Below are positions 42,475 to 51,492 of a DNA stretch of 64,000 bases, in pieces (the first letter of the stretch is position 1; every line of letters begins with the position of its first letter). The stretch is from Elusimicrobiaceae bacterium (GTDB taxonomy: Bacteria > Elusimicrobiota > Elusimicrobia > Elusimicrobiales > Elusimicrobiaceae): assembly GCA_017528825.1 (NCBI GenBank), contig JAFXOI010000001.1, positions 1 through 64,000 of the forward strand. Reading direction: 5' to 3'. A program made the position numbers and the translations under genes. The notes under the pieces were generated by a model. It saw only the letters and a list, made by a program, of their open reading frames with translations. It ran no database searches and was not told the origin of the DNA.

Positions 42475-44126
42475 TGCTGCGCCAACTGACCGTACGCAAT
42501 TTTGCCATTATTTCCTCGGTTAGCTTTACCCCCAAACCCGGACTCAATGTTTTCACCGGGGAAACCGGCGCCGGAAAATCCGTAGCCATCGCGGCCTTAG
42601 GTTTTGTACTGGGAGCGCGCGGCTCTGTATCACTTATCAAAGACGGCACCGATAAATTGGAAGTCAGCGCGGTCTTTGATAATTCCCTATCTAAAACCCT
42701 GCAACAAAAATACAACATTTCTTCCGCTACTTTTACGCTGACCCGCACTTTAGACCGTGGCGGAAAAGGCAAATCTTATATTGACGGAAAACCCGTACCG
42801 GCGGCCGCACTAGCCGAACTGGGGCAACAGTTAGTGGATTTTCACGGCCAGCACGAACATCAAAGTCTGCTTCGCCCCGATGTGCAACTTAATTTGCTAG
42901 ACACCTATGCCAAACTGCTCCCTTTACGCGATAAAACCCACACCGCTTGGCACCAGTGGCAAGAAGCACAAGCCCGCTTGCAAGCGGCCAGTTTGTCCGA
43001 ACAAGAAAAACAACGCCAATTGGATTTATACACTTTTCAACTGCAGGAAATTGAAAATGCCGCGCCCAAAGCCGGAGAGGATTTGGAATTGGAGCAAAAA
43101 TTGCCGCAACTCAAACACGCCGGTAAATTAGTGGAATGTGCCGCGCAAGCATACCACGATTTATACGAAGATGAAAATGCCGCCGTAACGCTGGTAGGCC
43201 GCGCGTTGCGCCAAGTGCGTGACATGGCACAACTGGACGAACAAGCCCTGCCGTTAGCCGACCGTTTGGCACAAGCCGAAACCCTGCTGTCTGACACCTG
43301 TGAAGAAATTGCCTCTTATCAGCAGGATTTACATGCGGACCCGCAAATTTTAGACCAAATGCTTTCCCGCCACGAAAAACTCAAACGTCTCAAACTTAAA
43401 TATGGACCGGAACTTGCCGATGTTTTGCAAACCGCCGCGGATATGAAAGCACAAATTGACCGTTTACAAAACGCGCAGTTAGTGCAGGAAGAACTCACCC
43501 AGCAGGTCCAGCAAACTCGCCACCAGTTAGACCAACTATGCGAACAATTACACGAAAAACGCTTAAAAGCCGCCGAACAATTAGCCGCCTGTTTACAGCA
43601 AGAAATTGCTCCCTTGGGTTTTAACGGACTGCAAGTGGAAATCGCGGTAGAAATGGACAGCGAAAACCCCACCGCCACGGGCGCTGACCGAGTAGAATTT
43701 TTATTGTCCCCCAACCCGGGTCAAGAATTACGCCCACTACGCGCCATTGCCTCCGGCGGAGAATTGTCCCGCGTCATGCTGGGACTTAAAACCGTACTGG
43801 CCGGAGAAATACCCGTCATGATTTTTGACGAGGTGGACACCGGTATCGGCGGACGGACCGCCACATTAGTCGGGCAAAAATTGCGCTGCGTGGCCCAAAA
43901 TCGCCAAGTGCTATGCGTCACCCATTTAGCCAGCGTAGCCGCTTATGCACAAGCACATTTTTATATCGAAAAATGCACGGACGGGAAAAAGACGGAAGTG
44001 CAGCTTTCCGCTCTCTCAGACAAACAGATTACGCAAGAAATTGCACGCATGTTGGGTGCATTGTCCGACACCGATAAAACCGCTTTAGCCCATGCACAAC
44101 AAATGCGCCAACAAGCTAATAAATAA
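42474..44126 (+). CDS. recN: DNA repair protein RecN
   Basis: The ATG at 42474 overlaps the nadK stop and has a GGGGGA site. The 550-residue SMC-like ATPase opens with LTVRNFAIISSVSF and the Walker A GETGAGKSV. A coiled-coil arm occupies about residues 145-350, and the ABC-type second half has ASGGELSRVMLGLK and IFDEVDTGIGGRT, with CVTHLASVAAYA at the end. It holds or tethers broken DNA ends during recombinational repair. Confidence 0.95.
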   Translation: MLRQLTVRNFAIISSVSFTPKPGLNVFTGETGAGKSVAIAALGFVLGARGSVSLIKDGTDKLEVSAVFDNSLSKTLQQKYNISSATFTLTRTLDRGGKGKSYIDGKPVPAAALAELGQQLVDFHGQHEHQSLLRPDVQLNLLDTYAKLLPLRDKTHTAWHQWQEAQARLQAASLSEQEKQRQLDLYTFQLQEIENAAPKAGEDLELEQKLPQLKHAGKLVECAAQAYHDLYEDENAAVTLVGRALRQVRDMAQLDEQALPLADRLAQAETLLSDTCEEIASYQQDLHADPQILDQMLSRHEKLKRLKLKYGPELADVLQTAADMKAQIDRLQNAQLVQEELTQQVQQTRHQLDQLCEQLHEKRLKAAEQLAACLQQEIAPLGFNGLQVEIAVEMDSENPTATGADRVEFLLSPNPGQELRPLRAIASGGELSRVMLGLKTVLAGEIPVMIFDEVDTGIGGRTATLVGQKLRCVAQNRQVLCVTHLASVAAYAQAHFYIEKCTDGKKTEVQLSALSDKQITQEIARMLGALSDTDKTALAHAQQMRQQANK

Positions 44127-44159
44127 TCTGTTAAAAAGTGTTCTTATATCCGTTTCTTT

Positions 44160-44202
44160 TGATACAATATAAATGTTAACGGCAAAATTGTTTTGCCGAA
44201 TT
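44160..44202 (+). promoter_or_regulatory. Promoter and 5' UTR hairpin of the small membrane gene
   Basis: TGATACAAT (an extended -10) is followed about ten bases later by the inverted repeat CGGCAAAA / TTTTGCCG with a three-base loop, in the leader before the AAGGAG site. The hairpin has no T-run after it, so it is more likely an mRNA-stability or regulatory element than a terminator. Confidence 0.5.
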
Positions 44203-44220
44203 TGAAATAAGGAGTATGCT

Positions 44221-44544
44221 ATGTCTTGCAAAAACAAGTGTTGTTGGTGGCCGCATAACTGGTTGTGCTTGAGAGGTTTATACTGGGTATTTGTGGCATT
44301 TTTCTATTTAGCCGTTGTATACACGGTATACGTATCTTATATGATGATTGCCACTCCCATGTTAACCGGTGTAGCCTTCTGGGAAAGTTTCTTATCTTTC
44401 TTAGTCAACGCCATCAGCTTAATGGTAGGTTTCTTGACCGTGGCGGCCATTTTGAAAGCCCTGCGCAAAATCGTTCATGCAGTTGCACCGTGCTGCTGCC
44501 AAGAAAAGAAAGAAGAAGTAGTCGTAACCAAACAAGACAAATAA
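44221..44544 (+). CDS. Small two-helix membrane protein with cysteine clusters at both ends
   Basis: I do not recognise this 107-residue protein. Cysteines cluster near the N-terminus (SCKNKCCWWPHNWLC) and after the second helix (APCCCQEKKEE). Two membrane segments lie at residues about 20-42 and 56-80. Both cysteine clusters would face the same side of the membrane, most likely the cytoplasm given the basic flanks, and could bind a metal or be acylated. The tail is charged. It has a good AAGGAG site and its own terminator, so it is a real monocistronic gene. Confidence 0.7.
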   Translation: MSCKNKCCWWPHNWLCLRGLYWVFVAFFYLAVVYTVYVSYMMIATPMLTGVAFWESFLSFLVNAISLMVGFLTVAAILKALRKIVHAVAPCCCQEKKEEVVVTKQDK

Positions 44545-44550
44545 TCTATA

Positions 44551-44578
44551 AAAGGCGGCCGTCAAACGCCGCCTTTTT
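44551..44578 (+). terminator. Terminator after the small membrane gene
   Basis: The stem AAAGGCGGC / GCCGCCTTT has an eight-base loop and is followed by TT. Confidence 0.85.
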
Positions 44579-44589
44579 ATTTCAACATT

Positions 44590-45966
44590 ATGAAAAAATA
44601 TATCCTTTTCGCATTTTCTGTATTACTGATTTCCCCTCTGTTTGCTGAAACCGTTAAACTCAAAGACGGTACTTTTGTGAGCGGTTCCATCACCTCTCAA
44701 ACCGAATATACGCTCAATGTACGCACTTCTTACGGACCGGTCGTGCTCAATCAACGCGAGGTGGAGGCAATCTTGCCCGATAAACACCGTGTCTATTTGA
44801 AGGGTGGCACTCAACTAATCGGGGTCATTACCGATCTAGACGAATTTAATCTGAAATTGCAAACCGATGACGGAGTCGTTAATATCGATATGCCCCAAAT
44901 TGTATCGGTGGAAGTGTACGATTACGAACAGGGCGATTCCGCCAAAAAAACAATTGAACAACATCAAGCCGCACAGCAGGCGCAAGAAGCTGCTGCTGCC
45001 GCTGCGGCGGCCGCGGCCGCTGGTGTTTCCGTCGGAGAAGGGGCTGCTTCAACCGCTACCGCCGTTGGAGAAGACGGGCTTAGTTTCGATGCGGATATTG
45101 AAAAGGCCTTTGATGCAAAAAAACCTGAAATTGTAAACGGTCAAGTACAAACCGTGCGGGAAGTTTCTGCAGCGGATATCCGCGCGCAACAGGCCGCTGC
45201 CATGACCGATGAGGAAGCATTCTTGAAAGGAGTCACCCCTTCCAAAGCCGAACAAATCAAAGAAACTGCTGAGGCAGCCCGTAGCGGAAAACTGGAAAAA
45301 ATCAAACAAACCGAAGCTAAAAAAACCAAACGCCCCAAAGATGCCACCAGCAATAAATTTCTTTCTATTTCCGTAGGTGCTCAAGGCAATAAGTTAAAAC
45401 TAAATAATTCCGATAAAAAAGGTTTTGATAAAAATGACGTGTACGATATAGGAGGCACCTCAGTACGGGCAGAGGCCACTTTTATGTGGCGTCTAAAAAG
45501 CAGTAATTTTTGGCTGGGTCCGTCTTTAGCTTTTGCCAACATTTCCAAAAGTTCCTTTACCGATAAAGACCCGGGTATTGAGCAGGCCAACGCCGCAGCG
45601 GAGGCCGCAGGACGCGAATTGCCCTATCCGCCGGGCTCTAACTTAGACGTAGAAACCAGCGGTCAAATGATTGATATTTTGCTAAAGGGAACTTACTATT
45701 TCAATCCGGATAGTTTATTTTCCGTCTATGCTACAGCGGCGGGCGGCTATCGTTTCTTAACACTTAACTACCGCGGAGTTATCTCCGGTGATACAATCAA
45801 TGTCGGCTCGCCACTAGCTGTAGCGGGAGTGGGCGTGCAAACTTATTTAGATGATTTACTGATTGGACTGGAAGTGACCGAACATATAAATATGTACCAA
45901 GATGAATTTAAGGATTCTGCCAAAGCAAACACAGTAGCTTCCTTAACATTTAGCTGGAAATTTTAA
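44590..45966 (+). CDS. Exported protein with two SH3/Lsm-like repeats and a C-terminal beta-barrel
   Basis: This 458-residue protein of unknown function has a signal peptide (residues 1-19, cleavage near LFA-E). Two tandem units of about 45 residues follow: VKLKDGTFVSGSITS and YLKGGTQLIGVITD mark their starts, and the pattern suggests small beta-barrels. A long Ala/Gln-rich helix and a charged linker with Lys and Glu (to about residue 255) come next. The last 200 residues alternate in the way of an outer-membrane beta-barrel and end in phenylalanine (TFSWKF). The layout suggests an outer-membrane protein with a periplasmic arm. There is no clear ribosome site. Confidence 0.65.
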   Translation: MKKYILFAFSVLLISPLFAETVKLKDGTFVSGSITSQTEYTLNVRTSYGPVVLNQREVEAILPDKHRVYLKGGTQLIGVITDLDEFNLKLQTDDGVVNIDMPQIVSVEVYDYEQGDSAKKTIEQHQAAQQAQEAAAAAAAAAAAGVSVGEGAASTATAVGEDGLSFDADIEKAFDAKKPEIVNGQVQTVREVSAADIRAQQAAAMTDEEAFLKGVTPSKAEQIKETAEAARSGKLEKIKQTEAKKTKRPKDATSNKFLSISVGAQGNKLKLNNSDKKGFDKNDVYDIGGTSVRAEATFMWRLKSSNFWLGPSLAFANISKSSFTDKDPGIEQANAAAEAAGRELPYPPGSNLDVETSGQMIDILLKGTYYFNPDSLFSVYATAAGGYRFLTLNYRGVISGDTINVGSPLAVAGVGVQTYLDDLLIGLEVTEHINMYQDEFKDSAKANTVASLTFSWKF

Positions 45967-47072
45967 TGCACATTTTACTCTTACCCAATAGTTTGAAAGG
46001 ATCTCTCAGCGCGCGCCAAACGGCGCGCGTTTTGTGCCAAGCGTTACAGAAAAAACACACCGTTCGCGCCGTTGCGCTTTCGGATGGCGGAGATGGATTC
46101 ATCGATTTCTTTAGCACCTTGTATCCGTCAGCACGCAAAGTGTATCTGAGCGCCCAAAATGCTTTCGGCAAATCCGTCCGCACATCGTATTTATGGATAC
46201 CTAAACAAAAAACCGCCGTGCTGGAAACAGCCCAAATTTGCGGATTGGGACAAGCTAAAAAAGAGGAATTAAATCCCTTGGGGGCTTCTTCTTTTGGGGT
46301 AGGACAGGTATTACTGCACGCACTTAAAAAAGGGGCTAAAAAAATTTATATCGGGCTGGGCGGCGTAGCCTGTAATGACGGCGGTGCCGGTATCGTACAA
46401 GCACTGGGAGCTTTATTTTTAGATAAACACAACCGCGCGCTGCGCCCGGGGGCCAAACCGCTCTTACAACTACGTAGTGTAGAGTTCTCAGCGCTGCGTC
46501 CGCTTTTACGCGGCGTGCAAATTTATGCAGTGGCTGATGTAATTAATCCCATGCTCGGCCCGCAAGGATCCGCACGGGTGTATGGTCCGCAAAAAGGAGC
46601 CACCCCGGCGCAAGTGCGCACCTTGGAAAAAGCACTCTGCGCGTATGCCCGCGTGCTTAAGCGTGTTACGGGAAAAGACATTGGCCATACTCCTTCCACC
46701 GGAGCGGCAGGGGCATTATGCGCCAGCCTATATGCACTTTGCGGAGCTAAAATTATTTTAGGAGCCGATTTTTTACGCACCCATCTGCCGTTGGCTACCT
46801 GGGCCAAACGGGCCGATTTAATCATTACGTGTGAAGGAAAATTAGACCACCAAACTCTATTTGGCAAAGCTCCGCTGGCCGTACTCCAAGTAGCCAAAGC
46901 GCAACACAAACCCGTTTTGTTTATTTGTGGCCAATGGGAAGGAAAAGTGCTTCAAAAATTACCGCGCGGTACGCAATTAAAATTAATCTGTTTATCGGAT
47001 TTTGCCGCCGATACGGCAGATAGTATCAACCATGCCGGTCGCTATTTGCGCCGTGCCGTACAAACCCTATAA
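45966..47072 (+). CDS. glxK: Glycerate kinase
   Basis: This 368-residue glycerate kinase (GK-I family) phosphorylates D-glycerate to a phosphoglycerate. Characteristic blocks are LLPNSLKGSLSARQTA at the start, ALSDGGDGFIDFF, YIGLGGVACNDGGAG and DLIITCEGKLDHQTLFGKAP. It starts in a TAATG overlap with the preceding outer-membrane gene and ends with a six-base tail-to-tail overlap with gph. A product relation with Gph (phosphoglycolate to glycolate) is possible but not shown. Confidence 0.93.
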   Translation: MHILLLPNSLKGSLSARQTARVLCQALQKKHTVRAVALSDGGDGFIDFFSTLYPSARKVYLSAQNAFGKSVRTSYLWIPKQKTAVLETAQICGLGQAKKEELNPLGASSFGVGQVLLHALKKGAKKIYIGLGGVACNDGGAGIVQALGALFLDKHNRALRPGAKPLLQLRSVEFSALRPLLRGVQIYAVADVINPMLGPQGSARVYGPQKGATPAQVRTLEKALCAYARVLKRVTGKDIGHTPSTGAAGALCASLYALCGAKIILGADFLRTHLPLATWAKRADLIITCEGKLDHQTLFGKAPLAVLQVAKAQHKPVLFICGQWEGKVLQKLPRGTQLKLICLSDFAADTADSINHAGRYLRRAVQTL

Positions 47073-47714
47073 AAATTTCAAAATATCAGCTGCTTTATGC
47101 GCTACGTACGCAGGGTGATAACTTTGCAGTAAAGACAAAGAACGAAATCCCCACGTTACCGCACATGCTTGCACGCCGGCATTTTGCGCGGTCTGCATAT
47201 CCACTTCCGAATCCCCCACATACAACGTATCTGCCGAAGAAACCGCACTCTCCTGGCAGATTTTTTCCACCAGCATCGGATGCGGCTTAGTAGGAAACCC
47301 CTCACGTTGACCATACACCGCAGTAAAAGAAATAGTCGGAAAATAATGAGCAATCAATTCAGAGGTGGCGGCTTGGTATTTATTGGAAGCTACGGCCAGT
47401 TTAATGCCACGTTGTTGTAATGTTTCCAGTAGTTCTGTAATGCCTGCATACGGTACGGTTAAATCTGTTCCGTGCGCGTTATAATACGGTACAAACAACT
47501 CTTTGACGCGGGCGATATCTTCTGCACTGCGATTTTGCTCCGGTAAAGCCCGCTCAAAAAGTTTATAAATACCGTTTCCGACAAACTGTAAGTAGGCCTC
47601 TTCTTTGTGCATAGGAAAACCCAATTGCACCAATGCCTGATTGGTAGCGGCGGCTAAATCCGCGATGGTGTTAAGTAGTGTTCCGTCCAAATCAAAAATG
47701 ACCAGTTTCTTCAT
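47067..47714 (-). CDS. gph: HAD phosphatase, phosphoglycolate phosphatase-like
   Basis: This 215-residue HAD-superfamily protein has IFDLDGTLLNTIADLA at its start (nucleophile Asp near residue 8), VASNKYQAATSEL (motif II), KPHPMLVEKI and YVGDSEVDMQTAQNAG (motif IV). The size and cap match Gph/PGP-like enzymes that hydrolyse 2-phosphoglycolate, but HAD substrates cannot be assigned securely from sequence. A TACAAT box lies six bases before the ATG, so the mRNA is probably leaderless. Confidence 0.85.
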   Translation of the reverse strand: MKKLVIFDLDGTLLNTIADLAAATNQALVQLGFPMHKEEAYLQFVGNGIYKLFERALPEQNRSAEDIARVKELFVPYYNAHGTDLTVPYAGITELLETLQQRGIKLAVASNKYQAATSELIAHYFPTISFTAVYGQREGFPTKPHPMLVEKICQESAVSSADTLYVGDSEVDMQTAQNAGVQACAVTWGFRSLSLLQSYHPAYVAHKAADILKFL

Positions 47715-47726
47715 ACATATATTGTA
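47714..47726 (-). promoter_or_regulatory. TACAAT six bases before the gph start
   Basis: On the minus strand TACAAT (47726-47721), then ATATGT, then the ATG at 47714. There is no ribosome site upstream. Confidence 0.55.
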
Positions 47727-47769
47727 GAAATTTTCACCAAGGATCTTTTTACCGAATAGAAGATTTACA

Positions 47770-47798
47770 AAACCCCAAGATAAAATATCTTGGGGTTT
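47770..47798. terminator. Bidirectional terminator after the hydrolase gene
   Basis: The stem AAAACCCCAAGATA / TATCTTGGGGTTTT has a three-base AAA loop. T-runs on both strands allow it to end the minus-strand hydrolase operon and stop opposing transcription. Confidence 0.87.
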
Positions 47799-47812
47799 TA
47801 TGTGAGTAAATT

Positions 47813-48703
47813 TTACGCCAGATACGTTCGGAAGAAATCGCCCATGCGCTGCTTATACTCAAAGCCGCCCACTTCGGCACACTGATTGTGCTTGGCGCCC
47901 GGAACGAGCCAAATTTCTTTCGGTTCGCCGGCATTTTTATAGAGCAGTTTGGCTTGAGCGGCCGGCACTAAATTGTCGTAACGGCCATGGATAATAAAAA
48001 TCGGACGCGGCGTAATTTTCGGAACATTAAATTTAGGACTGTATTGCTCCGGATTAGCTCCCAAGCGTTGACGAATATAGTGTAACACAATGGGCATCAA
48101 CGGGAAATACGGTACTTTATTGTGTACCCAGGCCCAGCGGGATACCACTTTGCGGAAAGAATAATACGAAGCCTCTGCCGCCACGCAGGCAATTTCCGGA
48201 TTGTTCGCTGCTTCGTAAATGGCCACCATACCGCCCATGGATAAACCATACAAACCGATTTTTTCACAAGCAAACGGACGCGTCTCTTTTAAGAATGAAA
48301 TCGCCGCCTGCAAATCTTTCGTTTCCAAATAACCGATAGAGCTGATTTTGCCGCCGCTTTCTCCCAAGGCGCGGAAGTCAAAATACAGCAAGTTAAAACC
48401 TAAATCGCGCAGGAAGCAAGTATTTCTAAAAATATCTCCGCGGTTCATACCCCAACCGTGCATCAAAATAATGGTTTTGTTGGAATCGGGATTGGGTAAA
48501 AACCATCCTTTGAGTTGCACTTTATCGGCGGTTTGAAAGCAAACATTTTCGTAGGCCAAACGATATTGGTCCGGCCACACATCCAAAGGTTTTCTTTTGG
48601 AAACCGGGTGCAAGGCCTTCTTGGCGATGCGGGAACATCCCCACAACACCGCTAAACAACCTACTGCCAGTACTAATAAAATAATTAAAAAGATTTGAAG
48701 CAT
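47813..48703 (-). CDS. Membrane-anchored alpha/beta hydrolase
   Basis: In this 296-residue protein one N-terminal membrane helix (residues 3-25) is followed by a serine hydrolase fold. HGWGMNRGDIF marks the oxyanion loop, GLSMGGMVA holds the nucleophile serine near residue 150, HGRYDNLVP the acidic residue region, and GAKHNQCAE the histidine. It is similar in outline to the BEM46/YqkD family. The substrate (lipid, ester or peptide) cannot be named. A TAAAAT box six bases before the ATG suggests its own leaderless transcript in addition to readthrough from nnrD. Confidence 0.8.
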   Translation of the reverse strand: MLQIFLIILLVLAVGCLAVLWGCSRIAKKALHPVSKRKPLDVWPDQYRLAYENVCFQTADKVQLKGWFLPNPDSNKTIILMHGWGMNRGDIFRNTCFLRDLGFNLLYFDFRALGESGGKISSIGYLETKDLQAAISFLKETRPFACEKIGLYGLSMGGMVAIYEAANNPEIACVAAEASYYSFRKVVSRWAWVHNKVPYFPLMPIVLHYIRQRLGANPEQYSPKFNVPKITPRPIFIIHGRYDNLVPAAQAKLLYKNAGEPKEIWLVPGAKHNQCAEVGGFEYKQRMGDFFRTYLA

Positions 48704-48715
48704 ATTTTGATTTTA
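48703..48715 (-). promoter_or_regulatory. TAAAAT six bases before the hydrolase start
   Basis: On the minus strand TAAAAT (48715-48710), CAAAAT, then the ATG at 48703. It matches the spacing seen before mutS, gph and radC. Confidence 0.5.
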
Positions 48716-48741
48716 TAAAATATCCGTCGTATTGTGCTGAT

Positions 48742-49632
48742 TTATTTTCCGCGTAGGAGTTTTTTCATGGCACGGGGCAACTGCATGGCCACGTCAGAAG
48801 CCAGCACACAACGCTCGCTTAATGCTTGGGCCGCCAACTCACCGCATAACCCGTGTAAATATACACCTGCCGCCGCAGCTTTAAGAGCGGAGGCTTTATT
48901 AAAACCTTCCGCCGCTACCCATTGAGCCCATAATCCGGCAATAATACCTCCCAATACATCTCCGGTTCCGGCTTTTGCCAGGGCTGGGCCGCCGGTAGGA
49001 TTAATATAAGTAGTTTTTCCGTCTGTTACCACACTATGAAAACCTTTAAGCACACTCACGCCGCCTGTTAAATTACTTAACTGCTTGGCCTGTTGGATAC
49101 GTACTTTTTCCAGTGTACTGATTTCCCCACCAATCATCCGTTTCATCTCGGCCGGATGCGGGGTACAAATTACCGGAACACGCCGGCAAATCTGATCCCA
49201 ATGAGGAGTGCGCGCTAAAGCGTTTAGCGCATCTGCATCCAGCACCGTGGGGAATTGTATTTTTTTCAAGAAAGGAATAATAAAGGGCGCCTTAGACAAA
49301 CCCGAGCCAATTAACACAACAGACGGTTCAAATTGCTCTACGTAACGTAACAATACGGAAGTGGCCGAGGCGGAAATCACTCCCTCTTTTACCGGTAATC
49401 CCAGTGTCAAACTCTCCGGCAATGCGGCCGCGGCCATTTCTTGGCGGTTGCGTGGCAAAGCCAAACACACCAACCCCGCGCCTGCCTGTAATGCTCCTTT
49501 GGCACACAGCACTCCTGCGCCGGACATACAGTCCGATCCGGCCACTACAAGCACACGCCCGAAGGTGCCCTTATGGGCCGTCTTCGGGCGTTGTGGTAAA
49601 AAGGATTTAACTATCGCGCGGGTTAGGCGCAT
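48742..49632 (-). CDS. nnrD: ADP-dependent (S)-NAD(P)H-hydrate dehydratase
   Basis: This 296-residue ribokinase-like protein of the YjeF C-terminal family repairs hydrated NAD(P)H using ADP. Visible are GTFGRVLVVAGSDCMSGAG, VLDADALNALA, CTPHPAEMKRM and the GTGDVLGGIIAGL anion-hole motif near residue 235. The epimerase half (NnrE) that is often fused to it is absent here, so the epimerase must be encoded elsewhere or be missing. An AGGAG site precedes the start, nine bases after glmS. Confidence 0.92.
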   Translation of the reverse strand: MRLTRAIVKSFLPQRPKTAHKGTFGRVLVVAGSDCMSGAGVLCAKGALQAGAGLVCLALPRNRQEMAAAALPESLTLGLPVKEGVISASATSVLLRYVEQFEPSVVLIGSGLSKAPFIIPFLKKIQFPTVLDADALNALARTPHWDQICRRVPVICTPHPAEMKRMIGGEISTLEKVRIQQAKQLSNLTGGVSVLKGFHSVVTDGKTTYINPTGGPALAKAGTGDVLGGIIAGLWAQWVAAEGFNKASALKAAAAGVYLHGLCGELAAQALSERCVLASDVAMQLPRAMKKLLRGK

Positions 49633-49640
49633 AAAACTCC

Positions 49641-51482
49641 TTATTCTACGGTCACGCTCTTAGCTAAATTGCGTGGCTGATCGATATCGCGTCCCAAACG
49701 TTTTGCCACCCAATAGGCAAAAAATTGTAACGCAACAATATCCAATACCGGTTGCAAATACTCACTGGCTTGCGGCACAATAATTTGTTTATCCGTCACC
49801 GCCGCCGCTTCTTCTTGTCCGTCCGGCGTAGTAACAGCTATCACAAAGGCACCGCGGGCGCGGCATTCTTGGCAAGCAGAGAGCATCTTATCAAACAACT
49901 GGTTTTTAGGCATCAGCACCATTACCGGTGTGCCTTTGTCGATTACAGAAATCGGCCCGTGCTTAATCTCTCCCGCAGCAAAACCTTCGGCGGAAGAATA
50001 AGAAATTTCCTTCAGTTTCAAAGCACCTTCCAAAGCAATCGGGAAATCTACATTGCGGCCCAAGAAAATAAAGCGGTCAGATTTGTAAATCTTGCGCGTC
50101 AAATGTCGCACCGTGTATTCAATTTTCAATGTTTCCGCTACCGCTTTCGGTACCGCCATTAATTCTTTATACAGTTTGTTAAATTCACTTTGGCTGATAT
50201 TTCCCGAAGCATGCCCCAAGAATATAGCCAGCGCATACAAGGAAATAATTTGACTGGTAAATGCTTTTGTGGAAGCCACGCTGATTTCCGGCCCGCAATG
50301 CGTATAAAATACACTATTGCACGCACGGGTTAATCCAGATCCCAGCACATTACAAATCGCCAGGCGCTTAAATCCCAAATCTTTCGCCTTTTTCACCGCG
50401 CCCAAAGTATCTGCTGTTTCACCGGATTGGCTGATAGCAATACACAGCGTATCTTTGGCAGGCGGAATCGTACGGTATTTGAATTCACTGGCTAAATCCA
50501 CAGATGCGGTCACGCCGGCAAAATTCTCTAAATAATACTTCCCAATTAAAGCCGCATGATAGGCCGTTCCGCAAGCCACCATGTATACATTGCGAATTTT
50601 GCGCAAATCTTCTGTCTTAAGTCCCAAAATACGGGCAAAGTCTGCACGAGCCGTACGCAACGTATCTTCTAAGGCTTGGGGTTGCTCATAAATTTCCTTG
50701 AGCATAAAATGTTTGTAGCCGCCTTTCTCAGCTGTTTTTTGATCCCAAGACACTTTGATGGGTTTGGCTTTCATTTCCTTGCCATCTACTCCATATACAG
50801 TTACTTTTTCCGGGGTGAGAACTACGGTTTGTCCGTCTTCCAAAAATAACACTCTGTTGGTATGTTTGAGGAAAGCCGGCACATCGGAAGCTAAAAAGTT
50901 CTCCGTTTTACCTACGCCCACTACTAACGGGCTTTGATTCTTCACACCGATAATTTGATGCGGAGTCTTCGTCCACATGACGCCGTAGGCAAAAGCCCCA
51001 TGCAACTCTGCATTGGTTTTCATGACCGCTAATAACAAACGCTCTTCATCTGTTTTGGCAGTGACATGTTTCAGATTTTCTTCAATCAAATGAGCAATCG
51101 TTTCCGTGTCGGTTTCGCTTTGGAATTTATGGCCTAAGGATTGCAGTTTTTCCTTAAGAGGCAAAAAGTTTTCGATAATCCCGTTATGCACCACCACAAT
51201 GTCTCCGCTACAATCGGTATGTGGATGTGAATTTTCTTCACTGGGTTTGCCATGAGTGGCCCAACGGGTATGCCCAATTCCGCACGATCCTTTCGGACTT
51301 TCCAGTAGGGCCGCCTTCTCCAGTTCCGCCACCTTGCCTACAGCACGGATACGATGTGTTTTTCCATTTTCCGCCACGGCAATACCTGCAGAATCATAAC
51401 CGCGGTACTCTAATTTTTTAAGTCCTTCAATCAAAAACGGAACGCTGTTTTTAGTGCCTACATATCCAATAATTCCACACAT
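49641..51482 (-). CDS. glmS: Glutamine-fructose-6-phosphate transaminase (isomerizing)
   Basis: This 613-residue protein has the Ntn glutaminase domain first (MCGIIGYVGTKNS with Cys at position 2 as nucleophile; GIGHTRWATHGKPSEENSHP). Two SIS sugar isomerase domains follow (SQSGETADTLGAV near residue 350 and LEGALKLKEISYSSAEGF). It makes glucosamine-6-phosphate, the first step to UDP-GlcNAc for cell wall and lipopolysaccharide. glmM lies two genes upstream in the same operon. No glmS ribozyme-like sequence was found in the 11-base upstream gap. Confidence 0.97.
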   Translation of the reverse strand: MCGIIGYVGTKNSVPFLIEGLKKLEYRGYDSAGIAVAENGKTHRIRAVGKVAELEKAALLESPKGSCGIGHTRWATHGKPSEENSHPHTDCSGDIVVVHNGIIENFLPLKEKLQSLGHKFQSETDTETIAHLIEENLKHVTAKTDEERLLLAVMKTNAELHGAFAYGVMWTKTPHQIIGVKNQSPLVVGVGKTENFLASDVPAFLKHTNRVLFLEDGQTVVLTPEKVTVYGVDGKEMKAKPIKVSWDQKTAEKGGYKHFMLKEIYEQPQALEDTLRTARADFARILGLKTEDLRKIRNVYMVACGTAYHAALIGKYYLENFAGVTASVDLASEFKYRTIPPAKDTLCIAISQSGETADTLGAVKKAKDLGFKRLAICNVLGSGLTRACNSVFYTHCGPEISVASTKAFTSQIISLYALAIFLGHASGNISQSEFNKLYKELMAVPKAVAETLKIEYTVRHLTRKIYKSDRFIFLGRNVDFPIALEGALKLKEISYSSAEGFAAGEIKHGPISVIDKGTPVMVLMPKNQLFDKMLSACQECRARGAFVIAVTTPDGQEEAAAVTDKQIIVPQASEYLQPVLDIVALQFFAYWVAKRLGRDIDQPRNLAKSVTVE

Positions 51483-51492
51483 AGAAATCTCC

